In this document: positions 36,175 through 46,411 of the stretch, piece by piece | Numbering within the stretch: the first letter of the stretch is position 1 | Layout: each line of letters begins with the position of its first letter | Origin: Leptospira sp. WS4.C2 | GTDB lineage: Bacteria > Spirochaetota > Leptospiria > Leptospirales > Leptospiraceae | DNA length: 64,000 nt | Reading direction: 5' to 3' | Assembly (NCBI RefSeq): GCF_040833985.1 | Contig: NZ_CP162139.1 | Span: forward strand, 1,043,501-1,107,500 | Translations under genes and position numbers: made by a program | The notes under the pieces: model-generated | What the model was told of the DNA's origin: nothing | The model's database searches: none | The model's input: only the letters and a program-made list of their open reading frames with translations

Positions 36175-37005
36175 TTAGTATTTTCCCATTGCTTCCATAT
36201 TAAAGATAAATCCAAACTGGAACCCGGCATGGTTGATTGATTCGGAAGAAAATGCATTTGTTTTTAGCATTTTACGAGATCCATACAGTTCTAAAGAGAA
36301 TCCAAATTCCGGAGTAACAAAATAATTCATTCCGAATGCAATTCGTCCCCCAATACCCGTGCCTGGGTGAGTGTACGTGGGATAGTATAAATTGTTCTGG
36401 CCTGTTCTGTATTTGGCATCAAAATTAAGTATACTCACTTCTAAACCAACAAAAGGATCAAATCGGTTCTTCGATAAAAAATGATAAGTAAGCCCTAGTC
36501 CATAGTTTCTATCTTTGTAGAGAGTATTATTTAGAGGGACTGCTTCGATATAGTTGGTATAACCATTCGGACTATTTCTGTCTGGATAGGCGAGCTGGTT
36601 TGTTCCTTGCGATTCAATGGACAATGTGCTATAGGAAATAAAAAATCCAATATGATCGGTAAGTCCATATTCCATGGATACCCTTCGCGTATTTCCGGCT
36701 TGGAGTTTATCGCTGGGTAGTGGAAAACTTTGTGGGAAAGGAAGGACACCTAACATTCTTACCGGTAAGATACTCAGATCGGCCTGTTGTTGGAGTCCAT
36801 TTTGATAAGCCTGTTCCCTTTGGATGAGACTTCCCCCAGTGTATGCTGTTTCTCCTCCCATCACAAGTATATAGAACCCACTTTTATAAAATCCATACAC
36901 AGGTTCTGGTCTTTGTGTTTGGGAACTCAATCCAATCCATGGGAGGTAAAAGAGGAATATAAAAGTAGATAGGAAAGGTGATTTTAAATTGGTTACTTTT
37001 CTCAT
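36175..37005 (-). CDS. Predicted outer-membrane beta-barrel protein
   Basis: 276 residues with a signal peptide (~1-29, ending G-L-S-S-Q). The mature part alternates aromatic and glycine-rich strands (Y-G-L-G-L-T-Y-H-F, G-I-G-G-R-I-A-F-G-M-N-Y-F-V, F-G-F-S-L-E-L-Y-G-S) and ends near F-G-F-I-F-N-M, as in eight-stranded OmpW/OmpX-type barrels. It may serve as a small channel or surface protein. It stands alone, downstream of the sucA terminator on the same strand. Confidence 0.7.
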   Translation of the reverse strand: MRKVTNLKSPFLSTFIFLFYLPWIGLSSQTQRPEPVYGFYKSGFYILVMGGETAYTGGSLIQREQAYQNGLQQQADLSILPVRMLGVLPFPQSFPLPSDKLQAGNTRRVSMEYGLTDHIGFFISYSTLSIESQGTNQLAYPDRNSPNGYTNYIEAVPLNNTLYKDRNYGLGLTYHFLSKNRFDPFVGLEVSILNFDAKYRTGQNNLYYPTYTHPGTGIGGRIAFGMNYFVTPEFGFSLELYGSRKMLKTNAFSSESINHAGFQFGFIFNMEAMGKY

Positions 37006-37095
37006 TTCAGAGATTCTAACAGCTGCTTAATGGTTTGTCAATGTTAAAATTGATTACAAATTGGTAATGTAAAATCGATTTCAATTACAAATCAT

Positions 37096-37126
37096 AAAAA
37101 AGGCCCTGCGATTTCTCACAAGGCCT
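37096..37126 (-). terminator. Rho-independent terminator of sucB-lpd-sucA
   Basis: Read on the minus strand, AGGCCTTG at 37126-37119 pairs with CAGGGCCT at 37108-37101 (one T-G wobble), loop of about 10 bases, followed directly by TTTTTT (37101-37096). It lies about 40 bases after the sucA stop, so it ends the operon. Confidence 0.8.
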
Positions 37127-37166
37127 ATCAAAATAATGTTAGTTTGTCGTAGGAAACCTTATTTTT

Positions 37167-39935
37167 TTAAGACAAGGCATCCTTGACTAAATCTTCTTGT
37201 TCTTTTAGGTGTGTGACCACGTGACCACAAGCAGGGCTTGGGAACTCCGAACGACCTGCATAATGCAAACGTTTGTTCTCAGGCATCACCGCTTCAATTC
37301 GATCACGAACAAAAAACCAAGCTCCTTGGTTTTTTGGTTCTTCCTGAACCCAAACAAATTTTTTCAATTTACCGTAACTTGTAATCATTTGTTTGATATG
37401 GTTTTCTGGGAAGGGATAGAGTTGCTCGATTCGAACCACGGCCACGTTTTCTAACTTTTGGGTATCGATGGCTTTGCGTAGGTCGTAATACACTTTTCCA
37501 GAACAGAAAAGTAACTTCTCTACTTTTTCTGGTTTTGCCACTGGATCGGGAAGGATTTTTCTAAACGCACCTGTTGTGATATCTTCCAAACTAGAAGCCG
37601 CATCTTTCAAACGAAGGAGGGACTTCGGTGTCATGATGATAAGAGGTTTTCTAAAACTTTGTAAGATTTGGCGACGTAGGATATGGAAGTACTGTGCCGG
37701 TGTCGTTAAGTTTGCGACTTGGATATTGTCCAAAGCACAAAGTTGGAGGAAACGTTCTAATCTTGCCGAAGAGTGTTCTGGACCTTGTCCTTCATACCCA
37801 TGCGGTAGCAAACAAACAAGACCAGACATCCTTTGCCATTTGATTTCCGAACTGGAAATGAACTGATCAAAGATCACCTGTGCATTGTTGGCAAAGTCAC
37901 CAAACTGCGCTTCCCACATCACAAGGCTATTGGGGTCAGCAAGAGAATACCCATATTCAAAACCGAGGCATGAATACTCGGAAAGAGAAGAGTTTACAAT
38001 GTCGATTCTTGCTTGTTTGTCGCTGATATGATTGAGAAGGGTGAGTTTTTTTCCGTTCACAATGTCTGAAAGAGTCGCATGTCTATGAGAGAAAGTTCCT
38101 CTCTGTGCATCCTGACCGCCAAGGCGAATGGGAAATCCATTTTCTAAAATGGAACCGAAGGAAAGTGATTCTGCAAATCCCCAATCAATCGGTAATTCCC
38201 CGGCACCCATTTTTTTACGATCTTCTAAAACCTTAATGTGTTTTGGGTTCGCAGTATACCCTTCAGGAAGAGTCGTGACTGCTTTGACAATCCCACCTAA
38301 CTGTTGTTGAAGAAGCTCTGTATGCACATCAGAATCCAATGGTTCTTTTGTGTATCTAGACCAAACTCCACCGAGTGTATCTACAGTGATGCGAGTGTCT
38401 TTTTCTTTCGCTTGTTGGAAAGAAGTTTCGAGTCCTTGTTGGATTCCATCTTTAATGAATTGGATTTCTTCGGGAGTGATATCTCCTCTTTTTAGTAATT
38501 TCTCTTCATAAATACTGATGGTTTTCGGATGTTTTTTGATGATATCATACATCTGTGGTTGTGTGAAGGTTGGTTCATCCGTTTCGTTATGTCCAAGCCT
38601 TCTATAACAGATTAAATCGATGATGACATCTTTTTTGAATTTTTGACGGTATTCTAACGCCAGTTTTGTGACACGATAAGTAGCTTCTGGGTCATCTCCA
38701 TTTACGTGGAAGATCGGAACCTGGAATCCTTTGGCAAGGTCTGTTGCATACAAAGTAGATCTAGATTCGCTAGGAAGAGTGGTAAATCCAATTTGGTTAT
38801 TGATCACAATGTGGAAAGTTCCGCCAACCGTATAACCATCTAAGTTCATCATGTTGAGAGTTTCTGCCACCACACCTTGTCCTGCAAAAGCAGCATCTCC
38901 GTGGATGGCCACTGGCATAAACTTAGAACGGTCCATATCCTTTGCCATTTCTTGGCGGGCACGAACCGATCCAAAAATCACGGGATCCACTGCTTCTAAG
39001 TGGGAAGGATTGAAGGCAAGAGAGAGTTTGACTTCTTTTCCATAATGAGTCATGACATGGTTGGAATAACCAAGATGGTATTTTACGTCTGCATAACCCA
39101 GTTGGCCCGGATTTAGTTTTTCTTCAAACTCAGCAAAAATAAGGCCTGCCGGTTTTCTGATGATGTTTACAAGAACATCGAGGCGTCCCCGGTGTGCCAT
39201 CCCAATGACAAGGGCATCCATTTTATGACCACCAGCTTCCTCGACTAGAGTGTCAAGCATCGGGATCATGGTTTCCCCACCTTCGAGAGAGAATCTTTTT
39301 TTCCCTACGAATTTTTTGGCGAGAAAGTTTTCAAAACTATCCGCTTGGTAGAGTTTTTCAAACAAACGTAAGGCGACCTTTTTACTGATTGATTCATTGT
39401 TTGCGAGTGGTTCCATTCGGTTTTGTAACCATTCACGTTCCTCATCATTGACAAGGTAGTAGTGTTCACAACCAATCGATCCGCAGTAGGTTTTTTCAAA
39501 CCAATCGATGACATCTTTTAGTTTCGCTTTTCCTAAATTAGCAATTCCAGAATCGACTTCTGTTTCTAAGTCACTTTGTTTTAGGGCTTTGATTTTAAGG
39601 TCGATGAATTCGCGATTGGGTTTGTTGATTCCCAGAGGGTCGAGGTTTGCCGCCAAGTGGCCTTGTCTTCGATAGGCATTGAGTAGGTTGATGATCCCAA
39701 AGTCACTGAGTGAGGAGTCTTTTCTATGTTCGGTGGATGCATAATTGACATATCCGTTTCCGTTGAATCCATTCCCACCAGATCCGTTACTCGGAATGGA
39801 TGTCCTTTCCAATTCTTGGAAAAAAGAAACCCAGTCTTTGGATAAAGAAGACGGATCTTCTTTAAATAACTTGTAATACTCTTCCAACAATACGACGTTA
39901 TCGCCGTATAAACTCATCATCTGGTCGGTTGTCAT
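37167..39935 (-). CDS. sucA: 2-oxoglutarate dehydrogenase E1 component
   Basis: 922 residues, close to the usual ~930. The N-terminal [12 protein letters not shown] helix is the E2-contact part. The thiamine-diphosphate core includes [21 protein letters not shown] and [11 protein letters not shown]; later [15 protein letters not shown] is the active-site loop. It decarboxylates 2-oxoglutarate and loads the E2 lipoyl arm. GGGAGAG precedes the ATG. Here it is the last gene of the unit, whereas sucA normally leads. Confidence 0.96.
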   Translation of the reverse strand: MTTDQMMSLYGDNVVLLEEYYKLFKEDPSSLSKDWVSFFQELERTSIPSNGSGGNGFNGNGYVNYASTEHRKDSSLSDFGIINLLNAYRRQGHLAANLDPLGINKPNREFIDLKIKALKQSDLETEVDSGIANLGKAKLKDVIDWFEKTYCGSIGCEHYYLVNDEEREWLQNRMEPLANNESISKKVALRLFEKLYQADSFENFLAKKFVGKKRFSLEGGETMIPMLDTLVEEAGGHKMDALVIGMAHRGRLDVLVNIIRKPAGLIFAEFEEKLNPGQLGYADVKYHLGYSNHVMTHYGKEVKLSLAFNPSHLEAVDPVIFGSVRARQEMAKDMDRSKFMPVAIHGDAAFAGQGVVAETLNMMNLDGYTVGGTFHIVINNQIGFTTLPSESRSTLYATDLAKGFQVPIFHVNGDDPEATYRVTKLALEYRQKFKKDVIIDLICYRRLGHNETDEPTFTQPQMYDIIKKHPKTISIYEEKLLKRGDITPEEIQFIKDGIQQGLETSFQQAKEKDTRITVDTLGGVWSRYTKEPLDSDVHTELLQQQLGGIVKAVTTLPEGYTANPKHIKVLEDRKKMGAGELPIDWGFAESLSFGSILENGFPIRLGGQDAQRGTFSHRHATLSDIVNGKKLTLLNHISDKQARIDIVNSSLSEYSCLGFEYGYSLADPNSLVMWEAQFGDFANNAQVIFDQFISSSEIKWQRMSGLVCLLPHGYEGQGPEHSSARLERFLQLCALDNIQVANLTTPAQYFHILRRQILQSFRKPLIIMTPKSLLRLKDAASSLEDITTGAFRKILPDPVAKPEKVEKLLFCSGKVYYDLRKAIDTQKLENVAVVRIEQLYPFPENHIKQMITSYGKLKKFVWVQEEPKNQGAWFFVRDRIEAVMPENKRLHYAGRSEFPSPACGHVVTHLKEQEDLVKDALS

Positions 39936-39969
39936 ATACTCTCCCTAAAACAACAAAACAACAGTTAAA

Positions 39970-41376
39970 TTACGAATGGATGGACCATTTCGCATCAGCA
40001 TCCATCGCCGCTTCCCGAAGTACTTCGGAAAGAGTGGGGTGGGCATGTGTAGAACGGGCAATGTCTTCCGCACTAGCACCAAATTCAAAGGCAATGGCGG
40101 CTTCAGCGATCATGTCAGAAGCACGCGGACCCACGATATAAATTCCAAGGAGTTTGTCCGTTTTTTTGTCGGCCAACACTTTCACTTGTCCATCCGTTTC
40201 GTTCATGGCTTTGGCACGAGCGTTCGGTTTGAACATGTACTTACCCACTTTGTATTCAATGCCTTTGGCTTTTAATTCTTCTTCCCCAAGCCCCACCCAA
40301 GCCACTTCCGGCCAAGTGTAAACGATCCAAGGAATGGCTTTATAATTCACATGACCATACTTACCGCAGATGAGTTCTGCCACAGCAATCCCTTCGTCTT
40401 CGGCTTTGTGGGCGAGCATCGGTCCGTCGACCACGTCACCGATCGCATAGATATTCGGAATATTGGTTTGGAATTTGTTCAGTTCTACTTTGATGCGACC
40501 ACGGTCAGTCATCTCGATACCAATTTCTTTAGCACCAAGTCCGTCCGTGTTCGGGCGGCGTCCGATAGAAACGAGAACCTTATCTCCTTCGAGAATGGAT
40601 TTTTTTCCGTCTTTGCCTTCGATCTCTACTTCTACTTTTTTACCTTTCACTTTGGCACCATGGACTTTGGTTTCAAAGAGGAAACCTATCCCTTGCTGGG
40701 TAAGAAGTCTTTCGGCAAGGTTTGCCATCGCTTGGTCAGCGGTTCCGAAAAGGCGTGGCATAAGTTCCACCACCGTGACTTTGGCACCGAGGCGTAACCA
40801 TACGGATCCGAGTTCGAGTCCAATCACACCTGCACCTACAATGATTAGGTGTTCGGGAACCGAATCAAAACCAATCGCATGGTCAGAGGTAACGATGTTT
40901 TTTCCATCCACAGGAAGGGGAGGAATTTCAATGGGAGTGGATCCGGATGCAATGATGATGTTCGTTCCGCTAATGGATTCTTTTTTTCCATCATCCGATG
41001 TGATGGATACTTCGGTTTTAGAAACAAAAGTTGCAAGTCCCAAGTAACGAGTGATTTTGTTTTTTTTCATCAGGTAGTCCACACCCGAGGTCACTTCACT
41101 CACCACTTTGTCCTTACGGGCCATCATCTTTGCGATATCAATTTTGACATCTTTTACAGAGATTCCATGATCAGCTAATTTGTGTTTTGTTTTGTGATAT
41201 TCTTCGGAAGAATCGAGAAGGGCTTTGGAAGGAATACATCCCACGTTGAGACAAGTCCCACCGAGGGTTTTTCTTTTTTCAATGATAGCTACTTTTTTCC
41301 CGAGTTGGGCGGCACGAACTGCCGCTACATACCCACCGGGACCGGCACCAATGACAATGATATCGAATTGTTCCAT
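39970..41376 (-). CDS. lpdA: Dihydrolipoyl dehydrogenase (E3)
   Basis: 468 residues. FAD site [13 protein letters not shown], redox disulfide C42-L-N-V-G-C47, NAD site [10 protein letters not shown], and the C-terminal H-A-H-P-T-L-S-E with the catalytic His. It reoxidises the lipoyl arm of the 2-oxoglutarate and other 2-oxoacid complexes. It lies between sucB (6 bp) and sucA (34 bp), so it probably serves this complex first. Confidence 0.96.
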   Translation of the reverse strand: MEQFDIIVIGAGPGGYVAAVRAAQLGKKVAIIEKRKTLGGTCLNVGCIPSKALLDSSEEYHKTKHKLADHGISVKDVKIDIAKMMARKDKVVSEVTSGVDYLMKKNKITRYLGLATFVSKTEVSITSDDGKKESISGTNIIIASGSTPIEIPPLPVDGKNIVTSDHAIGFDSVPEHLIIVGAGVIGLELGSVWLRLGAKVTVVELMPRLFGTADQAMANLAERLLTQQGIGFLFETKVHGAKVKGKKVEVEIEGKDGKKSILEGDKVLVSIGRRPNTDGLGAKEIGIEMTDRGRIKVELNKFQTNIPNIYAIGDVVDGPMLAHKAEDEGIAVAELICGKYGHVNYKAIPWIVYTWPEVAWVGLGEEELKAKGIEYKVGKYMFKPNARAKAMNETDGQVKVLADKKTDKLLGIYIVGPRASDMIAEAAIAFEFGASAEDIARSTHAHPTLSEVLREAAMDADAKWSIHS

Positions 41377-41382
41377 AAAACC

Positions 41383-42606
41383 TTATACCTCAAAGAGGAG
41401 TCTTGTTGGGTCCTCTACCATTTCTTTGATTTTGACTAGGAACTGAACCGCTTCTTTTCCATCCACGATTCTGTGGTCATAAGAAAGAGCCAAATACATC
41501 ATAGGACGAATCACAATTTGATCATTCACCACTACGGCGCGTTTGACGATATTGTGCATTCCAAGAATTCCCGATTGAGGAGGGTTGAGGATCGGTGTCG
41601 ACATCATCGAACCATAAACCCCACCGTTAGAGATAGAAAAAGTTCCGCCTTCCATATCTTCGAGAGAAACTTTTCCATCTTTCACTTTGCCAGCAAGCCT
41701 TGCGATCTCTTGTTCCACGCCGGCAAAACTAAGAAGGTCGGCGTTACGCACAATGGGAACCACAAGTCCTTTGGGGCCTCCCACAGCCACTCCGATGTCA
41801 TAGAAGTTTTTGTAAACGATGTCTGTGCCACGGATTTCTGCATTGATGGCAGGATAAGCTTTGAGGGCTGCCACCGCTGCTTTTGTAAAGAGGGACATGA
41901 ATCCAAGACCCACACCGTGAGTTTCTTTGAACTTGTCTTTGTATTTATTACGAAGTTCCATAATCGGAGACATATCCACTTCGTTAAACGTAGTGAGGAT
42001 GGCTGCCGTATGTTGCGCTTGCACGAGTCGGTTAGCGATCGTTTGGCGTAGTTTTGACATAGGAACGATCGTTTCTCTTGGACCATTATTCACACCGACA
42101 ACAACCGCTTTTGGAATCTCAGGACTTGGTGCGGCAGCCTTGGGAGTAGAAGCGCCACCTTTTTCCATAAAGAGGATGACATCTTCTTTTGTGATCTGGC
42201 CGTTACGACCGGTTCCTGTAATCTTTGTTACATCTAATTTATTTTCTTCAATGAGTTTGCGAGCAGCAGGAGGAAGTTCGTCATTCACTTTGCCTGTGTT
42301 AGCTTGTGCCGCTGGGGTTGCTGCTTGGGGTGCAGGTGCGGAAGGACTAGCAGGAGCCGAAGCCACAGCACCTTCTTCAATGGCACCGATGATATCACGC
42401 ACATGGACGACATCTCCCACTTTTTTGGAGATGGATTTAAGCACTCCACTGGTAGGAGCTGGAATTTCTAATGAGACTTTGTCTGTTTCTAAAATGGCGA
42501 GCACTTCGTCTACTTTGACAGCATCGCCTTCTTTTTTGGTCCAAGCACTGATAGTCGCTTCGGTTACGGATTCCCCCATCTCGGGGACTTTGATTTCTAT
42601 TGCCAT
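41383..42606 (-). CDS. sucB: Dihydrolipoyllysine succinyltransferase (E2)
   Basis: 407 residues. Lipoyl domain (1-75) with K43 in E-T-D-K-V-S-L-E; an Ala/Pro-rich linker (~82-105); the E3/E1-binding domain (~107-145, [11 protein letters not shown]); and the catalytic CAT domain with S-Y-D-H-R-I-V-D-G near the C-terminus. It transfers succinyl to CoA. AAGGAA precedes the ATG. It heads the order sucB-lpdA-sucA, unlike the common sucA-sucB(-lpd). Confidence 0.96.
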   Translation of the reverse strand: MAIEIKVPEMGESVTEATISAWTKKEGDAVKVDEVLAILETDKVSLEIPAPTSGVLKSISKKVGDVVHVRDIIGAIEEGAVASAPASPSAPAPQAATPAAQANTGKVNDELPPAARKLIEENKLDVTKITGTGRNGQITKEDVILFMEKGGASTPKAAAPSPEIPKAVVVGVNNGPRETIVPMSKLRQTIANRLVQAQHTAAILTTFNEVDMSPIMELRNKYKDKFKETHGVGLGFMSLFTKAAVAALKAYPAINAEIRGTDIVYKNFYDIGVAVGGPKGLVVPIVRNADLLSFAGVEQEIARLAGKVKDGKVSLEDMEGGTFSISNGGVYGSMMSTPILNPPQSGILGMHNIVKRAVVVNDQIVIRPMMYLALSYDHRIVDGKEAVQFLVKIKEMVEDPTRLLFEV

Positions 42607-42764
42607 GAAATGTTCCTTAGCAGGTTTTTAGAGAAAAATAGCGTTTTTGAGGAGTGAGATCCCATTTGAATCTAAGACTACGGTAACTTAGCCGAAGGTA
42701 AAAACGCAAGCGGAAAAAACGAAAAGGCCTTGAGTTTCCCTTGGATTGCCTTGCGCTTGCAGGT

Positions 42765-43298
42765 ATGATCCGTTCTTTCCAAGGCCATACACCTTCTCTC
42801 CACCCTACGGCCTGGGTGGCACCCTCTGCCGACGTACTTGGAAAAGTCACAATTGGCGAAGAGTCTTCCATTTGGTTCCAATGTGTACTCCGTGGTGACG
42901 TAAATACCATCACCATTGGCAAACATGTCAATATCCAAGACATGACCTTGGTACATGTAGCAAGAGATTTATTTCCTGTGACCATTGGAGATTATGTATC
43001 CATCGGCCACCACGCCACCATCCACGGTTGTGTTTTGAAAGACCATAGTTTTGTCGGGATGGGAGCTATGCTTATGGACGATGTGGAGATCGGCGAATGG
43101 TCCTTTGTGGGTGCGGGTTCCCTCGTTCCCCCAGGAAAAAAAATTCCCCCTGGAGTTCTCATTATGGGTAGTCCCGCCAAAATCATCCGCGACATCACAG
43201 ACAAAGACCGCGAAATCATCACTCGCACAGCAAACAACTACGCAAAATATAAAGAAAACTATCGCACTGAGGGAATTGGGGGCACATCCCTTTCCTAA
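42765..43298 (+). CDS. Gamma-class carbonic anhydrase family protein
   Basis: 177 residues from the ATG at 42765, which matches family starts (M-I-R-S-F-Q-G-H); a TTG at 42741 adds eight residues. Hexapeptide repeats ([14 protein letters not shown]) build a left-handed beta-helix. The zinc-site pattern is Q-D-M-T-L-V-H-V, then [15 protein letters not shown] is conserved as well. Members hydrate CO2 or, in diverged forms, act as acyltransferase-like proteins. It is divergent from sucB. Confidence 0.85.
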   Translation: MIRSFQGHTPSLHPTAWVAPSADVLGKVTIGEESSIWFQCVLRGDVNTITIGKHVNIQDMTLVHVARDLFPVTIGDYVSIGHHATIHGCVLKDHSFVGMGAMLMDDVEIGEWSFVGAGSLVPPGKKIPPGVLIMGSPAKIIRDITDKDREIITRTANNYAKYKENYRTEGIGGTSLS

Positions 43299-43311
43299 AT
43301 AAAGGAAAGGG
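43288..43311 (+). terminator. 9-bp hairpin at the end of the carbonic anhydrase gene
   Basis: CCCTTTCCT at 43288-43296 and AGGAAAGGG at 43303-43311 pair perfectly across a 6-base loop containing the stop codon. No T-run follows directly, but the repeat-like element downstream ends in a second small hairpin (ATCCC/GGGAT, about 43363-43378) and a T-rich tract (to about 43388). Together they may end transcription. Confidence 0.5.
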
Positions 43312-43313
43312 AC

Positions 43314-43368
43314 CGGGCTATCCGCTCCAATCTTATCGCTTCGCGAAAGGATTTCCGCTTCTATCCCT
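43314..43368 (+). repeat. Candidate dispersed intergenic element (imperfect palindrome)
   Basis: The stretch starts CGGGCTATCCGCTCCAATC and ends GATTTCCGCTTCTATCCC, with a small hairpin TCGCTTCGCGA in the middle. GGG, TA and AATC of the first half pair with GATT, TA and CCC of the second, while CCGCTCC/CCGCTTC stay as facing loops. From memory, similar GGGCTATCCGCT... sequences are scattered between genes in Leptospira and Bacteroidetes; that is not verified here. Only one copy is visible in this window. Confidence 0.4.
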
Positions 43369-43456
43369 TGTGCGGGATTTTGTTTTTTCGATTTGAGATT
43401 ACTTCCAAGAAATCCGCTTGCAGTGGGTTATGCGTCATGCCAAAACATCCGGAGTC

Positions 43457-44098
43457 ATGAAATCATTCTTAAACTTCGGCTTAACTCTCGCATTCACTTT
43501 CACTCTCTCTTGTAATTTGCATTATTTTTCCCTTGCGAACAGAAATTCTCGTAGTGCCGACGCAAACGAAACATGGATGCAAGGAAAAATCCGATTCAAT
43601 TTAATTCGTTCCGAAGAAGCAGGGAAACCAAATTTATATAATTCACCCGCAGTAGAATATGAATTGGCGAAGTCAAAATTATTTGGTTTGAGTAAAACCT
43701 CTAAATTAGATTTAACTTACACTTCATCAACGGGAATGAACCACGCAGGATTATCGGCATTACTTTTCTTACTCACATTAGGTATCTTTCCATCGTTTGA
43801 AGAATCCCATTCCAATGTCACCTTTACCCTTTATGAGAGAGAGACCAAAAAAATCATCAGAGACTATACCTATCCCATCCGAGGAAGAAGGTTCATTTCT
43901 TGGTTAACAATTCCCTTTTACATTGTTTTGCCCATCGTTTCAAAATCATTTGATGGAGGAGTAAATGATGCTACTTCAAATGCCTCCATACGTTTGTTAG
44001 TGGAATCCTTTGAAGCCGATTTTATAAACGATTGTAAAACAGATCCCGAGTTACTTCGCAAGTTTCAATCGCTGAGTAAAGAGTTAATGGAGTTATAG
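43457..44098 (+). CDS. Putative lipoprotein, unknown function
   Basis: 213 residues from the ATG at 43457, which has GGAG 4-8 bases upstream; an earlier in-frame start at 43418 would leave the signal peptide internal. Signal M-K-S-F-L-N-F-G-L-T-L-A-F-T-F-T-L-S-C with Cys19 as lipid site. Two further hydrophobic stretches (A-L-L-F-L-L-T-L-G-I-F, and W-L-T-I-P-F-Y-I-V-L-P-I-V) may be membrane-associated. No recognised domain. It follows the element at 43314. Confidence 0.65.
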   Translation: MKSFLNFGLTLAFTFTLSCNLHYFSLANRNSRSADANETWMQGKIRFNLIRSEEAGKPNLYNSPAVEYELAKSKLFGLSKTSKLDLTYTSSTGMNHAGLSALLFLLTLGIFPSFEESHSNVTFTLYERETKKIIRDYTYPIRGRRFISWLTIPFYIVLPIVSKSFDGGVNDATSNASIRLLVESFEADFINDCKTDPELLRKFQSLSKELMEL

Positions 44099-44181
44099 GA
44101 TTTTTTTGTAAAAGTGGTCGGGAAAATCAGAAAACAAAAAAGATGATCCATTCTACACAAGAATCTTCTGATGTTTCCTAA

Positions 44182-44205
44182 ATCCCCTTGACCGAATGCG
44201 GGGAT
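44182..44205 (+). terminator. 6-bp GC-rich hairpin between lipoprotein gene and small gene
   Basis: ATCCCC at 44182-44187 pairs with GGGGAT at 44200-44205 over a 12-base loop. It could end the upstream lipoprotein transcript or shape the leader of the small gene at 44236. No T-run follows. Confidence 0.3.
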
Positions 44206-44235
44206 CTCATTTCCTAAAGACTAAGGGGACAAAGT

Positions 44236-44457
44236 TTGTATACACTCATTCGTTTTGAAAATTTAGAATTAGCACATATCCAAGTTGAAAAGGGGGGCGT
44301 AAAATCCTTTCCCTGTGGTTTCGATCCTTCCAAACACACAATGGAAAAATCATCCCAAAGGTTGGACCTAAAAAAAATCCGAGTGGCTGTGGCAAAATCT
44401 GCCAATGCCGATTCCGATATTTGTGGAATTTGTGTCGGGGCTTTGTATTCTCACTAA
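44236..44457 (+). CDS. Possible small Cys-containing protein
   Basis: 73 residues from a TTG preceded by AGGGG at about 8-9 bases. Codon choice resembles neighbouring genes, and it ends with C-G-I-C-V-G-A-L-Y-S-H after an S-F-P-C-G-F segment, so three Cys could bind a metal. The opposite strand also has a frame (44246-44476), less gene-like. Not recognised; may be real or spurious. Confidence 0.4.
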   Translation: MYTLIRFENLELAHIQVEKGGVKSFPCGFDPSKHTMEKSSQRLDLKKIRVAVAKSANADSDICGICVGALYSH

Positions 44458-44486
44458 CAAATACTTTTGAATACAAAGTTTAGTTT

Positions 44487-46250
44487 TTAAATCCGATCCA
44501 CTAAGAGAACCGTCACATCATCAGCAAACTCATTCGATCCCACATAGTCTTTTGCTTCGCGAATTAATTCGTCAGCGGACTCTTGAGTTCCCAGTGATTT
44601 GGTCTTTATGATCGCTTTTTGGAATAATTCCTCATCATAACGTTTGTTATGGTCTTTTGACATATGTTCTGTGATTCCATCCGTATACATAACGAGGCGA
44701 TTCCCTTGTATAAACGGAAAGGTTTTTTCTTCATAAAACAAATCAGGGATGAGGCCCAAAATTTTTCCTTTTACATCTAACTGCCTGGTTGGTGAGTCCT
44801 CTTTGTCCAATAAAAAGGGTGCATGGTGGCCTGCGTTTGCACAAAGGATGGTATTGTTTTTTAAATCGATAATTCCATAGAATGCGGTCAAAAAATTGCC
44901 GGCCAATTTTCCATACAACATATGGTTTAGGGTAGTGAGAAATACGGAAGGGCTTAATTTGACATCTTGTTCAAAGTTTTTTAGAACCATATGTGCCATA
45001 GCAGCGAGGACTGCTGCGGAAAGTCCATGGCCTGAAATATCTGCAATTAATATGGAATACTTAGAATCTTCTAATTGAGTGACATCATAAAAATCTCCCC
45101 CCACTTGTTCCAAAGGGATATGTGCCACACCATACGAAAGTTTGTCGGAACTTGGTAGGATTGAAGGCATAATTTTTTTCATTATGTTTTTAGCACGGTT
45201 CAGTTCTTTTCCTGTATCTACAATTTGGTGGAAAAGTTGGGCATTTTTGATCGTACTACTTAGCCTTGCCGCAATATTAGTGAGTAAGTCCAAATCGGAA
45301 TGTTGGAAAGCATAACCTGAAAGTTTGTTATTGATGCTAATGACACCGAGTAATTCGTTTTGAAAGATCAGTGGTGCCGAAATCAGAGATTTGGATTCAA
45401 ATTTATAAGGAGAGAGTTTGTTATACCGAGGATCCAGATCTAAGTTGTGGATGAGTAAGCTTTCTTTTTTTTCTGCAACCCAACCCGATACACCTGTTCC
45501 ATAAGGAACTCTGATTTGTTCATAAGCTTCTTCCGGAATTCCTTTTGCAGAAAGGATACTGAGTTCTTGGTCCTCAGGATTCGCAAGGTAAATCGTACCT
45601 GAGGAGGCACCAAGGTATTCTAATACTCGATTTAGAATCCATTTCCCTAGTTCGTTTAAACTTTTTTCGGAAACAGACAATCTTTCAAATTCATTTAACA
45701 AAGATAATTCGAGGATACGTTTGTCTAAACTATCTTTGGTATTTGCATTTTGGATGGCAGTGGCGGCCACTTCAGAAAGAGAAATTAAATATTCTAAGTC
45801 CGAGGAATCAAACAAACGATTGTTAGTTTTGTTGATGACCTCGAGAGTTCCAATGAGTCTTTCTTCTACAAATAGAGGAACACAAATGAGAGACTTGGTT
45901 TTAAAACCAGTTCTTTTGTCCATACTTGCATTGAACCTTGGGTCCTGATAAGCATCTTCCAAAGCAATGGGTTTTTTCTCTCTGGCCACCATACCTACGA
46001 TACCTTCCCCTAACTCAAGCCTTGCATATTCTTGGATGATTTCTCCCTTTTCTCCAAGAGCCACTTCGCAATAGAGAAATTCCTCATCCTCCAAAAGGAA
46101 AAGGGAACTTGCTTCCGCCTCAAGTAGATCTTTAGAATATAACATAATTAGGGGAAGCAGTTGGTGCAAATCGAGGTTTGCATTCAGAATAGAAGAGATA
46201 TGGAGTAGGCTACGAAATTTACTGAGGCTTCTTTGCGGATCTAAAGTCAT
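44487..46250 (-). CDS. GAF-GAF-SpoIIE-type PP2C phosphatase
   Basis: 587 residues, cytoplasmic. Two GAF domains in tandem (about 25-170 and 190-340) bind small ligands; each shows the family end S-L-I-[CS]-[VA]-P-L. A coiled linker leads to a SpoIIE/RsbU phosphatase domain (~375-587) with V-G-G-D-F-Y-D, A-D-I-S-G-H-G-L-S-A, M-Y-T-D-G-I-T-E and F-A-D-D-V-T-V. It probably dephosphorylates a STAS antagonist in response to an internal signal. It is divergent from the nirK cassette. Confidence 0.93.
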   Translation of the reverse strand: MTLDPQRSLSKFRSLLHISSILNANLDLHQLLPLIMLYSKDLLEAEASSLFLLEDEEFLYCEVALGEKGEIIQEYARLELGEGIVGMVAREKKPIALEDAYQDPRFNASMDKRTGFKTKSLICVPLFVEERLIGTLEVINKTNNRLFDSSDLEYLISLSEVAATAIQNANTKDSLDKRILELSLLNEFERLSVSEKSLNELGKWILNRVLEYLGASSGTIYLANPEDQELSILSAKGIPEEAYEQIRVPYGTGVSGWVAEKKESLLIHNLDLDPRYNKLSPYKFESKSLISAPLIFQNELLGVISINNKLSGYAFQHSDLDLLTNIAARLSSTIKNAQLFHQIVDTGKELNRAKNIMKKIMPSILPSSDKLSYGVAHIPLEQVGGDFYDVTQLEDSKYSILIADISGHGLSAAVLAAMAHMVLKNFEQDVKLSPSVFLTTLNHMLYGKLAGNFLTAFYGIIDLKNNTILCANAGHHAPFLLDKEDSPTRQLDVKGKILGLIPDLFYEEKTFPFIQGNRLVMYTDGITEHMSKDHNKRYDEELFQKAIIKTKSLGTQESADELIREAKDYVGSNEFADDVTVLLVDRI

Positions 46251-46397
46251 GGGGCACCAAACCCATATTTATCCCAGTTTCGAATTCGTCGATTTAGAAA
46301 TTCAATTCGGTTTTTTCCTGAATGAAAGAAAGTGGAGGAAAAAATACTTCTCGATTCACAATTTTTGTGCATTTTGTAATGTTTGCACTCGAATCCA

Positions 46398-46411
46398 TTG
46401 ATTTGTATCAA
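46398..46411 (+). promoter_or_regulatory. FNR/CRP-type operator upstream of nirK
   Basis: TTGATTTGTATCAA: the two half-sites TTGAT and ATCAA are perfect, with a 4-base spacer, exactly the FNR/DNR/NnrR-type palindrome TTGAT-N4-ATCAA. Its centre is 60 bases before the nirK ATG at 46465. It suggests induction by low oxygen or nitric oxide. It overlaps the ATG at 46411, which therefore is unlikely to be the true start. Confidence 0.75.

Noticed and set aside
40463..41047. 194-codon open frame antisense to lpdA
   Set aside because: Same reason: low-complexity Ser/Pro/Thr product opposite a strongly conserved enzyme gene.
41927..42631. 234-codon open frame antisense to sucB
   Set aside because: It is a shadow of codon bias in the Ala/Pro-rich sucB sequence; the product is Ser/Thr/Ala low-complexity and sucB is unambiguous.
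44246..44476. Minus-strand frame opposite the small Cys protein
   Set aside because: No ribosome binding site and less gene-like composition than the plus-strand frame; at most one of the two can be real.
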